Below, in pieces: positions 50,846 through 59,648 of a stretch of DNA of 64,000 nucleotides (positions within the stretch are counted from its first letter, which is position 1; each line of letters starts with the position of its first letter). Source of the stretch: an uncultured Clostridia bacterium. GTDB taxonomy: Bacteria; Bacillota; Clostridia; Oscillospirales; CAG-272. The DNA lies in contig CALWJX010000003.1 of the NCBI GenBank assembly GCA_944381085.1, forward strand, positions 62,001 to 126,000, read 5' to 3'. Under the pieces are notes generated by a model. That model was not told the DNA's origin, did no database searches, and was given only the letters and a program-made list of their open reading frames with translations. Made by a program: the position numbers and the translations under genes.

Positions 50846-52426
50846 TTATCTTCCGCTGTCTCCGTAGTTCGCGAGTACCCGCGCGGACGGGTCGTCTACA
50901 TTGCAGCCTTTCCAATCCTTATTCGGCATCCAAAAGTCCGCTATCATCTCCGCCTGACCCGGATAATATCTTTCAAACAATTCCCGGTACATAAGAGATT
51001 CTTTGGTGAAAGGCGTGGCATAACCGTATTTTTCCCTTTTTTCCTCGTATTCATTATCGGTGTAAAGCTTTTCCGCGTATTCCTTGAGATAGTCCACCAT
51101 TGAATGTCCGACGGCGTCGCTGAACGCCGCTTTCTCACGCATCAGTATATCCGGCGGAAGATAGTCGCCCTCAAATGCGTGACGCAATAAATATTTTCCT
51201 TTATTGTATTTGTTTAATTTGATTTCCGGATCAAGACTCATGACATATTCAACAAAGTCCAGGTCTCCGAACGGCACGCGCGCCTCAAGCGAATTGTCCG
51301 AAATACAGCGGTCGGCGCGCAATACGTCGTACATGTAAAGCTCCCTTACCCTCTTTTGCGATTCCCTTTGAAACTCTTCGGCAGACGGCGCGAAATCGGT
51401 ATATTTATATCCGAAAAGCTCATCTGAGATCTCTCCGGTAAGCAATACTCTCAGGTCTGTGTTTTCATGTATGTATTTGCATACAAGATACATGCCGATC
51501 GACGCTCTTATCGTCGTGATGTCATACGTACCGAGCAATGCCGCAACCTCCGGCAAAGCCTTGATAACATCGTCCCTGTTAATAATGACCTCAGTGTGCT
51601 CGGAGCCTATATAATCGGCAACCCGCTTTGCGTATTTGAGGTCGATGGCGTCGGTGCTCATTCCTATGGCAAAAGTTTTAACAGGCTTTTTTTGAAGCTT
51701 GGAGGCGACGGCGCATACCAGAGACGAATCAAGTCCTCCGGACAGCAAAAATCCCAAAGGCGCGTCCGCGTCAAGGCGTTTCTCTATGCCCGCGATAAGC
51801 TTTTCCCGGATTTTTCCGCACGCGGTCTCTATATCGTCATAGCATACCTTTTCAACTTTTCCTATATCTCTGTAACATATAAATCTGCCGTCTTTATAGT
51901 AATGTCCCGGAGGAAACGGCATTATTCTCTCACACAGCCCGACAAGGTTTTTCGCCTCGCTCGCGAAGACTGTTTCCCCGTACCGGTCATATCCGTAAAA
52001 CAGAGGTCTTATGCCTATCGGGTCTCTTGCCGCGATATACCTCCGCGTTTTTGCGTCGTATATTATCATCGCATATTCCGCGTCGAGCATTCCGAACATT
52101 TCGTCGCTGTACTCTTTGTAAAGCGGAAGTATGATTTCGCAGTCAGAGTCGCTTACAAACCTGTATCCTTTGGCTTCAAGTTCTTTTTTTTGCTTGCGGA
52201 AGCCGTAAAGCTCCCCGTTGCAAACCACATAGCTTCCGTCCATTTCAAACGGCTGCATACCGCTTTCGCTCAGCCCCATAATCGCAAGCCGGTGAAATCC
52301 CAACAGTCCGTTGCCGGTGTTTATGATACGTGACATATCCGGTCCTCTCGATACCGTTTTGTCAAAACCCAGTTTAAATTCTTCTGTCGGCATTCCAGTG
52401 CCGCAGCATCCCATTATTGAACACAT
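50846..52426 (-). CDS. asnB: asparagine synthase (glutamine-hydrolysing)
   Basis: A 526-aa enzyme that converts aspartate to asparagine with ATP and glutamine. The class-II amidotransferase nucleophile Cys2 follows the start Met (MCSIMGCCG), which together with GGGAGGACAGG fixes the start; a longer frame begins ten codons earlier. GLLGFHRLAIMGLS and the synthetase domain with LLSGGLDSSLVCAVA (ATP-PPase P-loop) and LLTGEISDELFGY are present. It heads the operon with gltB and gltD. The AsnB family also includes antibiotic-biosynthetic amidotransferases, but the operon context and complete motifs favour asparagine synthesis. Confidence 0.95.
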   Translation of the reverse strand: MCSIMGCCGTGMPTEEFKLGFDKTVSRGPDMSRIINTGNGLLGFHRLAIMGLSESGMQPFEMDGSYVVCNGELYGFRKQKKELEAKGYRFVSDSDCEIILPLYKEYSDEMFGMLDAEYAMIIYDAKTRRYIAARDPIGIRPLFYGYDRYGETVFASEAKNLVGLCERIMPFPPGHYYKDGRFICYRDIGKVEKVCYDDIETACGKIREKLIAGIEKRLDADAPLGFLLSGGLDSSLVCAVASKLQKKPVKTFAIGMSTDAIDLKYAKRVADYIGSEHTEVIINRDDVIKALPEVAALLGTYDITTIRASIGMYLVCKYIHENTDLRVLLTGEISDELFGYKYTDFAPSAEEFQRESQKRVRELYMYDVLRADRCISDNSLEARVPFGDLDFVEYVMSLDPEIKLNKYNKGKYLLRHAFEGDYLPPDILMREKAAFSDAVGHSMVDYLKEYAEKLYTDNEYEEKREKYGYATPFTKESLMYRELFERYYPGQAEMIADFWMPNKDWKGCNVDDPSARVLANYGDSGR

Positions 52427-52489
52427 GACCTGTCCTCCCGTAAAAAGCACAATCAAAGTTTTTTAAAGCGCGGCAAATGACGTGTAGCC

Positions 52490-52517
52490 TGATTATTTAA
52501 GCCTGATTATTTAAGCC
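52490..52517. repeat. 14-bp tandem duplication upstream of asnB
   Basis: GCCTGATTATTTAA is repeated twice in direct tandem, followed by a third partial GCCTG. It lies in the 222-bp gap between asnB and the GNAT gene. No confident promoter was read. Confidence 0.5.
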
Positions 52518-52648
52518 TGCTTAATCAGACAAACAGACAAACCCACCGCCGCTTAAGACTATGGCGCAAGCCTTTTCCGGCGGCAGATCAAGCTGACGCC
52601 GAAAGTATAAAGAAGTCCTCGCCAGACAGACGGTACATACGCGCCGTG

Positions 52649-53068
52649 TCATATCGGCTTAATAAAAAACAACTCGCCGGGCTGCGCGTATTTGCCGATA
52701 TCAATCATAATACACCCGCAATCCTTATAACCCAATTTTCTGTAAAAATGCTGAGCGTCCTCGTCAGACCGAGTGGAAAGCAAAAGCAGGTCAAAGCCCT
52801 TTGATTTCATGTCATTTTCCCAATGCTCCATAAGCGTCCGTCCGTATCCCATGCCCCGATACCTGCCGTCCAAATAAATAAGATTGCAAAATGGAATGCT
52901 GTCCCAGAACAAATTGTATCTTAAAATCCCCGCGAAACCGCCCTCGCATAACAGCACATATCCTGTCTTATCTCTTACCTTATTGTAAAACTCTTCTTCC
53001 CTCAAATGTCCGTCAAGCTTAAACCAATTGTCCATATCATCATTCCGAACATATCTGACTTCTAACAT
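52649..53068 (-). CDS. GNAT-family N-acetyltransferase
   Basis: A 139-aa acetyl-CoA-dependent acetyltransferase. The core fold has RYNLFWDSIPFCNLIYLDGRYRGMGYGRTLMEHWE, where the acetyl-CoA pyrophosphate loop R-G-M-G-Y-G is the diagnostic signature, then LLLSTRSDEDAQHFYRKLGYKD. The acceptor substrate cannot be assigned. GGAGGGCGAA precedes ATG. It is on the same strand as asnB but separated by about 220 bp, so it is probably its own unit. Confidence 0.88.
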   Translation of the reverse strand: MLEVRYVRNDDMDNWFKLDGHLREEEFYNKVRDKTGYVLLCEGGFAGILRYNLFWDSIPFCNLIYLDGRYRGMGYGRTLMEHWENDMKSKGFDLLLLSTRSDEDAQHFYRKLGYKDCGCIMIDIGKYAQPGELFFIKPI

Positions 53069-53366
53069 TTCGCCCTCCGCCGTAAAATTTTCCGTAAATG
53101 CAAAAACCGATTTCCTTAAAGTACGCTCTTTAATATTTTGAAAAAATATTCCGATATTTTCCGAATTTTTAAAACAAACGATAAAAAAACAAAAAGCCGA
53201 CAGACATAACTTGTCTGCGGCCTCTTTGTCGCTTTATGTGAAACATTATATCACCCTGTATAAAGTTTGTCAATAGGCATTTTTTAATAATATGTGAATT
53301 ATTTGCAAACTCATCATTCGCAATGTGATAAAATTAAATATCTTTAAGCCGCGTTGCTTTAACATC
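53069..53366. other. gap between the GNAT and ABC transporter genes
   Basis: About 300 bases, AT-rich. Its only supported element is the terminator at 53191-53221 for the ABC operon reading from the right. Confidence 0.5.
53191..53221 (-). terminator. terminator of the compact ABC operon
   Basis: In minus-strand reading GCCGCAGAC pairs with GTCTGTCGGC (one bulge) and is followed by T5 then more T. It lies about 145 bp past the ATPase stop. Confidence 0.75.
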
Positions 53367-54044
53367 TCAAATCAGCATGTCCGAGATGATTTTTCCGTCT
53401 GACATTTCGATTATCCTGTCTGTTTGATTCGCGATATGCAGATCATGTGTTACCATAATGACCGTTTGTCCGAGTTCTTGGTTTGACTTGCGCAAAAGTT
53501 CTGTTATCTCTCTTGAATTTTTACTGTCAAGGTTGCCAGTCGGTTCATCCGCCAAAAGCAAAGCGGGAGATGTAATCAGTGCGCGTGCTATCGCGACACG
53601 CTGCTGCTGACCGCCGGACAGTTGATTGGGATAGTAAAATTCCCTGTCCGAAATGTTGAGCATTTTAAGGATTTTCATCAATTCCCTCTCCTCACATACT
53701 CTGCCGTCAAGCTCAAGCGGCAAGGAAATATTTGAGCGCACGTTAAGCATGGGCAGCAGATTAAAAAACTGATAAACAATAGCCACCTTGCGTCTGCGAA
53801 AAGCCGACAAATCTTTGGCGGGCAGCGAATATATATCCTGTCCGTCAACAATTACTTTCCCCTCGGTCGGCTTATCAACGCCGCCGATAAGGTGAAGCAG
53901 CGTTGACTTGCCCGACCCGCTTGTACCTGTAATCGCCACAAACTCTCCCTTTTCAACCGAAAAAGATACTTTATCAAGGGCAATTGTCTCACTGTCGTAT
54001 ACTTTATACTTTTTTGTGAGATTTTCTGTTCTCATGATTTCCAT
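53367..54044 (-). CDS. ABC transporter ATPase, MacB/LolD-type
   Basis: A 225-aa nucleotide-binding subunit. Walker A GTSGSGKST, Q-loop VYQFFNLLPMLNV, signature [16 protein letters not shown], Walker B LLLADEPTGNLD and H-loop MVTHD are all intact. The ATG at 54044 has GAGGGG eight bases upstream and is preferred over the in-frame GTG three codons earlier. It follows the permease gene by 19 bp. The family serves FtsX-type permeases involved in peptide or lipoprotein handling and antimicrobial-peptide resistance; the actual role is unknown. Confidence 0.93.
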   Translation of the reverse strand: MEIMRTENLTKKYKVYDSETIALDKVSFSVEKGEFVAITGTSGSGKSTLLHLIGGVDKPTEGKVIVDGQDIYSLPAKDLSAFRRRKVAIVYQFFNLLPMLNVRSNISLPLELDGRVCEERELMKILKMLNISDREFYYPNQLSGGQQQRVAIARALITSPALLLADEPTGNLDSKNSREITELLRKSNQELGQTVIMVTHDLHIANQTDRIIEMSDGKIISDMLI

Positions 54045-54063
54045 ACGTTTCACCCCTCGCGAC

Positions 54064-55398
54064 TCAATAATTCTTTTTCAGCTCATCCGTAATGTTAATT
54101 TTACGGACACTTGATGTCATGAACAGCGACAAAATAAAAGTTATAACAACAACTATAATCAAGGCAAACGCCATTTCACTCCACGGATATGTAAAACAAT
54201 AGCGGTCGTCCAAAAGCTTATATGCCGAGAATACCACAAAATCTATAACAAAAGAGCCTACGACTATATACAAAAGCATATATATACCGTAATATACCGA
54301 TTCAACGGCTGTCATGCGGTAAAGTTGACCTCTGTCCATGCCCATAGAAAGCATCATGGCAAATTCGGGCTTTCTCTTGTTGAAATTCACATAAAACAGC
54401 GAGCAGGTGCCTAAAAAAGCAAGAATAAATATTATAAAAGCAAACACGTAAAACACGAAAAACGTAGCCGATATACTTTTGTCCTCGCTAATATCTCGAT
54501 TGAATTGCGATGTATAAGCCTTTAGCAGCGAAAACAGAATAAACATCAGCGCGCAGACCGACATGGAACGTGAAATCACCCGGAATTTTTTGCGGTTGTT
54601 GGTAAAATTCTGCGATGCCAATCTGCCTGCAATTCCGAAAATTTTCACCGCAATCTTATCAATTAAATTCTGTTTTAATGAAATGTTTATCGCGTCACTC
54701 GTTTTGGCAATTTCAACAGATGAATTCTTAAACAGTCTGAGCACGGGACTGAAAGACGCCGCAAAAATCACGGCAAAACCCATTAAGATAAAGCCAACGC
54801 AATACAGAAACAAATTATCGGTAAACGAATCGGTATACCAAGGCAGGCTGTCGTATCCGAGAAGACCGCTGTTTGTATAAAACGCGCCTGTAAATGAGTT
54901 TATAAGGGGATATGAAATGAAAATTCCCAAAGCGACGCCGAGGGGCACGGCTACTATTGAAATAATCAGAGCGTCAAACGCCAGAAGCTCCGCCTGATGC
55001 TTTATATCCGCTCCCAAGGTTGACAGCACAGACAATGTCTTTGCCTTTTGCCCTGAATTAATTGTAAGGATACCGCTGATAGATGAGATGCTTCCGAGTA
55101 CGCCAAGCGCAATAAGCAAAACAAAAACATACAGCATGAAAAAATATGTGTCATCCCCTTGTCTGGTGTACTCAATAATCCCACGCAGCGTTTCATCTGT
55201 AAGCGAAGCGGTATTTATTCCGTTTTCCAAAACATATTCATGCACCGTGTAATTATCCCGGAAGTCGAGCAGAGCCAAACCGAATCTGCATGAAATAACC
55301 GCCATTGCAATAGATAAAGCTATTCCAATTATCACAAGAACCGTATTGCGATTGTGTATTTTAAGCGAGCCGACGGATATTTTAAACACAATGCCCAT
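54064..55398 (-). CDS. compact FtsX-like ABC permease
   Basis: A 444-aa permease with TM1 (about 18-40) and then only about 45 residues before TM2 (about 86-112). It therefore lacks the large extracytoplasmic domain of MacB-like proteins. Three TMs form one FtsX module (to about 220), and a second set follows (about 285-440, with FNKRKPEFAMMLSMGMDRGQLYRM). The layout resembles the permease of YtrF/BceB-type or VanZ-associated ATP systems in a shortened form. A TTGCAA-18-TATAAT promoter at 55463-55492 precedes it. It is the first gene of the two-gene operon with the ATPase. Confidence 0.85.
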   Translation of the reverse strand: MGIVFKISVGSLKIHNRNTVLVIIGIALSIAMAVISCRFGLALLDFRDNYTVHEYVLENGINTASLTDETLRGIIEYTRQGDDTYFFMLYVFVLLIALGVLGSISSISGILTINSGQKAKTLSVLSTLGADIKHQAELLAFDALIISIVAVPLGVALGIFISYPLINSFTGAFYTNSGLLGYDSLPWYTDSFTDNLFLYCVGFILMGFAVIFAASFSPVLRLFKNSSVEIAKTSDAINISLKQNLIDKIAVKIFGIAGRLASQNFTNNRKKFRVISRSMSVCALMFILFSLLKAYTSQFNRDISEDKSISATFFVFYVFAFIIFILAFLGTCSLFYVNFNKRKPEFAMMLSMGMDRGQLYRMTAVESVYYGIYMLLYIVVGSFVIDFVVFSAYKLLDDRYCFTYPWSEMAFALIIVVVITFILSLFMTSSVRKINITDELKKNY

Positions 55399-55462
55399 AA
55401 TAAATCCTCCATACCACGCTGATCAGCACATTAATAAAGTTTACACGGTATTGTTTGAAGGT

Positions 55463-55492
55463 ATTATAAAATCATAGCTCCGGTTATTGCAA
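55463..55492 (-). promoter_or_regulatory. promoter of the compact ABC operon
   Basis: On the minus strand TTGCAA (55487-55492), 18 bp, TATAAT (55463-55468). A GCTCCG/CGGAGC inverted repeat overlaps the spacer and upstream side. Confidence 0.6.
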
Positions 55493-55658
55493 AACCGACA
55501 ATAAACGGAGCCTGTTTTATTTGATTTTCAAACAAAGAAACTCTCGGCAAAACACAAAATTCAGCAATATTGAAAATTTCATACCGAATTAAAAAAGTTT
55601 TGTCAGTAAGATTTCTTTAATAAAAGTGTTATTGACAATCCGGCGGCAAAAGGTCGCC

Positions 55659-56672
55659 TCAGAAGATCAGATCAATTGCATAAAACACAATATACAGTCC
55701 AAAGAAAATAAGAACAGCGGGGTCCCAAAAATTTTTCACGGTCTGGCCGATAACTTTTCTGAAATCGGATTTTTCAAACAATTCCGGCGGTTCTTCCTTA
55801 TTTTTCGCCATATTTTTAAATTTTCTCGAAAACTCCGCGCACAGCGCGGCGCCCGAAAGCAATATAAAAAACACAATTATCAGAATCAGCAAAACCACAT
55901 TTCCCGAAGACAAAAAGTAATTGGACACATTGGTCCGTATAAAGATGCCGTAAATATTGTATATAAAATGAACAACCATACATACAGGCAGTGAATTTGT
56001 AACGGAAAGCAGAAAAAACAGCAACACCGAAACAAATATCGAGGAGGGTATCAAAGACGGGTCAAAGGCAAACAGCGCAAAAAAGACCGAACATGTAAGC
56101 ACGGCGCAGCTCCACCCGTGCTTTGCGTATGAATTGAACAGCACTCCGCGGAACATGAACTCCTCGCAAACCGCGGGCAGCAAAGCAAATGAGATAACCG
56201 GAAAAATAAACGCGTACGGCGCGTCAATACCTGACAGCGAAAAAGTGGAATACAGCGAAAATCCCTCGCCCGCCGAATAAACCCCTCTGAAAATTATATC
56301 CAGAATAAGCGTCACGGACATCATGAAAACGGCGGCGGCGATAATAATAAAAATATGTTCTGCCTTTATCCGGTTTATTCTCAGTTCATTTCCAAGCGTC
56401 TTTGAGCTCTTGTTAAAACCCGTAAGCCTCAGGTAAAGATACCCCGGTATCAGAAAAATCAGAATCTCAAGCAACGCTACGCCCGCATATCCCCCCAACC
56501 TGTCCGATATGTATCTTATTGTCAGCCGGAACAATAAAATGAGCACTGCCGAAACAAGCATGAGAACCGACGCGGGAGCGGGCTTTTGTATTTTCTTTTT
56601 ATTATTTTTACCGTTGCCTTCATCCGTGCGTTTCTCTTCCGCTTCGAGCACTTCTACATTGTTATCGTCCAT
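55659..56672 (-). CDS. CPBP-family intramembrane metalloprotease
   Basis: A 337-aa polytopic membrane protein with about eight TM segments after a Lys/Asn/Glu-rich N-terminus. The CAAX-protease-like (ABI/CPBP) motifs are visible: EEFMFRGVLF (the EExxxR motif), the FxxxH-like AFDPSLIPSSIFVS region, and HFIYNIYG. Such proteins cleave prenylated or bacteriocin-linked substrates or confer immunity; here no bacteriocin gene is adjacent. The start at the third codon (56672) was chosen because GGAG lies nine bases upstream; a TTG two codons earlier would be too close. A Lys/Glu-rich C-terminal segment (KNKEEPPELFEKSD) lies near residue 290. Confidence 0.87.
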   Translation of the reverse strand: MDDNNVEVLEAEEKRTDEGNGKNNKKKIQKPAPASVLMLVSAVLILLFRLTIRYISDRLGGYAGVALLEILIFLIPGYLYLRLTGFNKSSKTLGNELRINRIKAEHIFIIIAAAVFMMSVTLILDIIFRGVYSAGEGFSLYSTFSLSGIDAPYAFIFPVISFALLPAVCEEFMFRGVLFNSYAKHGWSCAVLTCSVFFALFAFDPSLIPSSIFVSVLLFFLLSVTNSLPVCMVVHFIYNIYGIFIRTNVSNYFLSSGNVVLLILIIVFFILLSGAALCAEFSRKFKNMAKNKEEPPELFEKSDFRKVIGQTVKNFWDPAVLIFFGLYIVFYAIDLIF

Positions 56673-56723
56673 CCGCAAACTCTCCTTTCAGATATGAAAG
56701 CAGCATAGATAATACCGCAAAAA

Positions 56724-57263
56724 TCAAGCCTGCACCGATTTCTTTATCCTGTCCGCCGCGTCTTTACCCTTGAGTAGCGAGACAAGCTCAAGCCCAAACT
56801 CAAGCGCGACGCCCATTCCCTTAGCCGTGATAATACTGCCGTCGCGGACGACCTTCTCGTTTGCCTCGACTTTCGCTCCGGCAAGCTCACCCTCAAATCC
56901 GGGGAAACATACCGCGCGCTTTCCCTCAAGCAGACCTCTTTTGCCGAGTATCATCGGCGCGGCACAGATAGCGGCAATATAAGAGTTATTATTAACCGCA
57001 GCGCGTATCGCCATGTCCACCGTGTCGGAGCTGTCAAGATTGACAGTGCCGGGCATACCGCCGGGTAAAATAATCATCTCAGGTCTGTAGTCATTATACA
57101 TTGTATCGCGCATGTCAACACCGACCGAAATTTTATGAGAGCCCCGTATAATGTCGCCGCCCACTCCGACAGTGGTCACCTCAACACCGGCGCGCCGCAA
57201 AAGATCAAGCGGGCACAGCGCTTCCACTTCCTCAAAGCCTTCCGCCAAAAATAAATATACCAT
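56724..57263 (-). CDS. DJ-1/PfpI-family protein
   Basis: A 179-aa member of the DJ-1/ThiJ/PfpI superfamily. The fold starts VYLFLAEGFEEVEALCPLDLLRRAGVEV, with the conserved Glu of the catalytic site. The nucleophile elbow AAICAAPMILG carries the reactive Cys, and ILPGGMPGT follows the expected strand. Family members are deglycase/chaperone-like or amidase-like enzymes; the precise activity is not assignable. The start at 57263 is based on GGGGG eight bases upstream. The palindromic repeat array 2 lies about 160 bp upstream. Confidence 0.9.
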   Translation of the reverse strand: MVYLFLAEGFEEVEALCPLDLLRRAGVEVTTVGVGGDIIRGSHKISVGVDMRDTMYNDYRPEMIILPGGMPGTVNLDSSDTVDMAIRAAVNNNSYIAAICAAPMILGKRGLLEGKRAVCFPGFEGELAGAKVEANEKVVRDGSIITAKGMGVALEFGLELVSLLKGKDAADRIKKSVQA

Positions 57264-57424
57264 AGCCTTAACCCCCAATACCATAACAAATTATTTAATT
57301 AATATCAAAAAACAATCCCAAATACGAAATGACTGCTTTCTCCATGAATAAAATTCTCTGCCTAAGTGATATCATAAATCCAAACGGACAGTTGTTGTCA
57401 GAGAAACTTCAGCATATAACAAAC

Positions 57425-57792
57425 AAAAAGCCCGGACAGTTTTGCAACGCAAAACTGCGGCATACAGCAAATAAAATAATATTTTTTTGAGCTCTTTACG
57501 CTGTATGCAAAAACCCGGACAGTTTTGCAACGCAAAACTGCGGCATACAGCAAATAAAATATTATTTTTTTGAACTCTTTACGCTGTATGCAAAAACCCG
57601 GACAGTTTTGCAACGCAAAACTGCGGCATACAGCAAATAAAATATTATTTTTTTGAACTCTTTACGCTGTATGCAAAAACCCGGACAGTTTTGCAACGCA
57701 AAACTGCGGCATACAGCAAATAAAATAATATTTTTTTGAGCTCTTTACGCTGTATGCAATTTACGCTGTATGCATATATACAATTATATCAT
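57425..57792. repeat. palindromic repeat array 2 (83-bp family)
   Basis: Four units in exact 83-bp register (CCCGG at 57431, 57514, 57597, 57680). Each 53-bp core has outer arms GCTGTATGC/GCATACAGC and an inner hairpin CAGTTTTGC-AAC-GCAAAACTG; cores are joined by about 30-bp A/T-rich spacers. Unit 1 lacks its left outer arm. The spacers come in two forms ordered a-b-b-a (TTTTGAGCTC versus TTTTGAACTC). At the right end the left outer arm is repeated (57748-57756 and 57764-57772), followed by CATATATACAATTATATCAT. The array lies between divergent genes, like array 1. No ORF here is likely to be real. Confidence 0.93.
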
Positions 57793-57997
57793 AAAAACAT
57801 ATCCTTGTCAATTAAATTTGACATTTTTAATATAACGCATCGCTTGGCAATGTCAAAACCGAGCGGCAAGCATAAAATATTTACCGTATCCCTTATTGGC
57901 TGAGTTTCAACAATGGTAAGGCAATTCACTTTTATACTTATTGCTAAAATGGCGTTAAATTTATGTAAAATTTCCTTATAATTATTAAACATTGCTC

Positions 57998-58025
57998 TTG
58001 ACATTTTCGGACAAAAGACTATAAT
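57998..58025 (+). promoter_or_regulatory. promoter of the MATE transporter gene
   Basis: TTGACA (57998-58003), 16 bp, TATAAT (58020-58025), 38 bp before the start codon. Confidence 0.8.
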
Positions 58026-58063
58026 ATTTAAAGTAATATATTTAATTTTGAAAGTGAGAAAAA

Positions 58064-59443
58064 ATGTCAGAAACAAAATCAGCGTCACCGAATTTAACCG
58101 AAGGTCCCCTGTTGGGTAAAATGCTGAGGTTTTGTTTGCCTCTGATCGCCACCGGACTTTTACAAACGTTATACAACGCGTCGGACATGGTAGTTGTCGG
58201 ACGCTTTTCAAGCGACCACGCAATGGGAGCCGTAGGAGCGTGCGGGTCGCTTATCAACCTTATAATCAACGCTTTTTTAGGACTGTCGGTAGGCGCCGGA
58301 GTATGCATCGCGCATGAGATAGGCGCTCAGAAACACGATGAAATTAAAAAAACAGTCAATACCTCTCTGCTCGCGTCAATTTTCTGCGGAATCGCTGTAG
58401 GTATTATAGGTTACTTTCTCGCGGACCCTCTGCTTACGCTGATGGGTACGCCTCAAAACGTACACTCGGAAGCGGTTCCTTACATGAAAGCTTACTTTGT
58501 CGGAATACCCGGATGCATGGTGTACAACTTCATGGCGGCAATTCTCCGCTCCTCCGGAGACACAAAAAGCCCTCTGATTATTCTTACAATATCGGGAATA
58601 GGGAACATAATTCTCAATCTCATAATGGTAATAGTTTTTGACATGGGCGCGTTGGGAGTAGGCATAGCCACCGCGGCATCGCAATATATTTCCGCGTTCC
58701 TCGTGGTAATCCACATGATACGTATGAACGGTCCCTGTAAAATACACATCTCCGAAATGAAAATTGACAAATCCAAGCTCTGGCACATAACCAAAATCGG
58801 AATACCCGCCGGTTTTCAGGGAGTTTTGTTTTCCCTTTCAAACGTCCTTATTCAGTCAACCGTCAACACATACGGAGACATAGTGGTGGACGGCAACTCC
58901 GCCGCAAGCAATATAGAGGGATTTGTATACATAAGCATGAACTCCATGTATCACACAGTTCTGACCTTCGTCGGGCAGAACGTCGGCGCAGGCAAATATG
59001 AAAGAATCAAAAAAATTGTCTTTGAGTGTGTAATTATAGTTTCCATAATCGGGCTTACAATGGGCATATCGGCATACATTTTCGGAGACGCGCTGCTTTC
59101 AATATACGCGCCGTCAAACGCGGATGTAAGAGCGGCGGGACTTGTCAGACTCAGCATAATAAGCACGACATATTTTCTGTGCGGTCTTATGGACGTTGGT
59201 TGCGGCACGCTCCGCGGCATGGGAAAATCCACTTTGCCGATGCTTATATCTCTCATTGGCTCATGCGTATTCAGAATAGTCTGGATTTACACTGTATGCG
59301 AACTGTTTCCGGGCAATATCCGCGTGTTGTATTATTCATATCCGGTATCATGGATACTGACAGCCGGAACCCACTTCCTTGCAAGCCGTATCGTTTACAA
59401 AAAAATGATAACTCAGAGATCACAGCAGAAGTCCGTTCTGTAA
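58064..59443 (+). CDS. MATE-family efflux transporter
   Basis: A 459-aa multidrug and toxin extrusion-type antiporter with about twelve TM segments. The N-lobe begins EGPLLGKMLRFCLPLIATGLLQTLYNASDMVVVGRFSS, typical of the family, and the repeat at about 240-300 (WHITKIGIPAGFQGVLFSLSNVLIQSTV) starts the second lobe. It probably exports cationic drugs or metabolites in exchange for sodium or protons; the substrate is unknown. It has a consensus promoter and a weak GA-rich ribosome binding site. It is separate from pgk 205 bp downstream. Confidence 0.93.
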   Translation: MSETKSASPNLTEGPLLGKMLRFCLPLIATGLLQTLYNASDMVVVGRFSSDHAMGAVGACGSLINLIINAFLGLSVGAGVCIAHEIGAQKHDEIKKTVNTSLLASIFCGIAVGIIGYFLADPLLTLMGTPQNVHSEAVPYMKAYFVGIPGCMVYNFMAAILRSSGDTKSPLIILTISGIGNIILNLIMVIVFDMGALGVGIATAASQYISAFLVVIHMIRMNGPCKIHISEMKIDKSKLWHITKIGIPAGFQGVLFSLSNVLIQSTVNTYGDIVVDGNSAASNIEGFVYISMNSMYHTVLTFVGQNVGAGKYERIKKIVFECVIIVSIIGLTMGISAYIFGDALLSIYAPSNADVRAAGLVRLSIISTTYFLCGLMDVGCGTLRGMGKSTLPMLISLIGSCVFRIVWIYTVCELFPGNIRVLYYSYPVSWILTAGTHFLASRIVYKKMITQRSQQKSVL

Positions 59444-59648
59444 ATCTGTTTGTCTACGCTCCCATTTTTAGGTAATAATGTCCAAAAAAATTAATTCAAA
59501 AGAAAAATTTTCGCTTTTATATCACTTGATAAATTTTCCTGAATGTGGTACACTATAATATGGTAAAGATTATCATGGCGCATGAATAAATATTTTTCGG
59601 AAGTTCAATATTCAATATATACAAAAAAACATGAAAGGCGGAATTAAA

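Noticed and set aside
51467-52333. 288-aa plus-strand ORF
   Set aside because: Antisense shadow of asnB.
57398-57613. 71-aa ORF on the minus strand
   Set aside because: It is a translation of the tandem repeat itself; the repeated peptide has no ribosome binding site.
57425-57792. CRISPR array
   Set aside because: The units are regularly spaced, but the spacers are near identical and AT-rich, the core (53 bp) is longer than a CRISPR repeat, and no cas genes are present.
57789-58223. 144-aa minus-strand ORF
   Set aside because: It overlaps the MATE gene start and promoter antisense and consists of AT-rich chance sequence.
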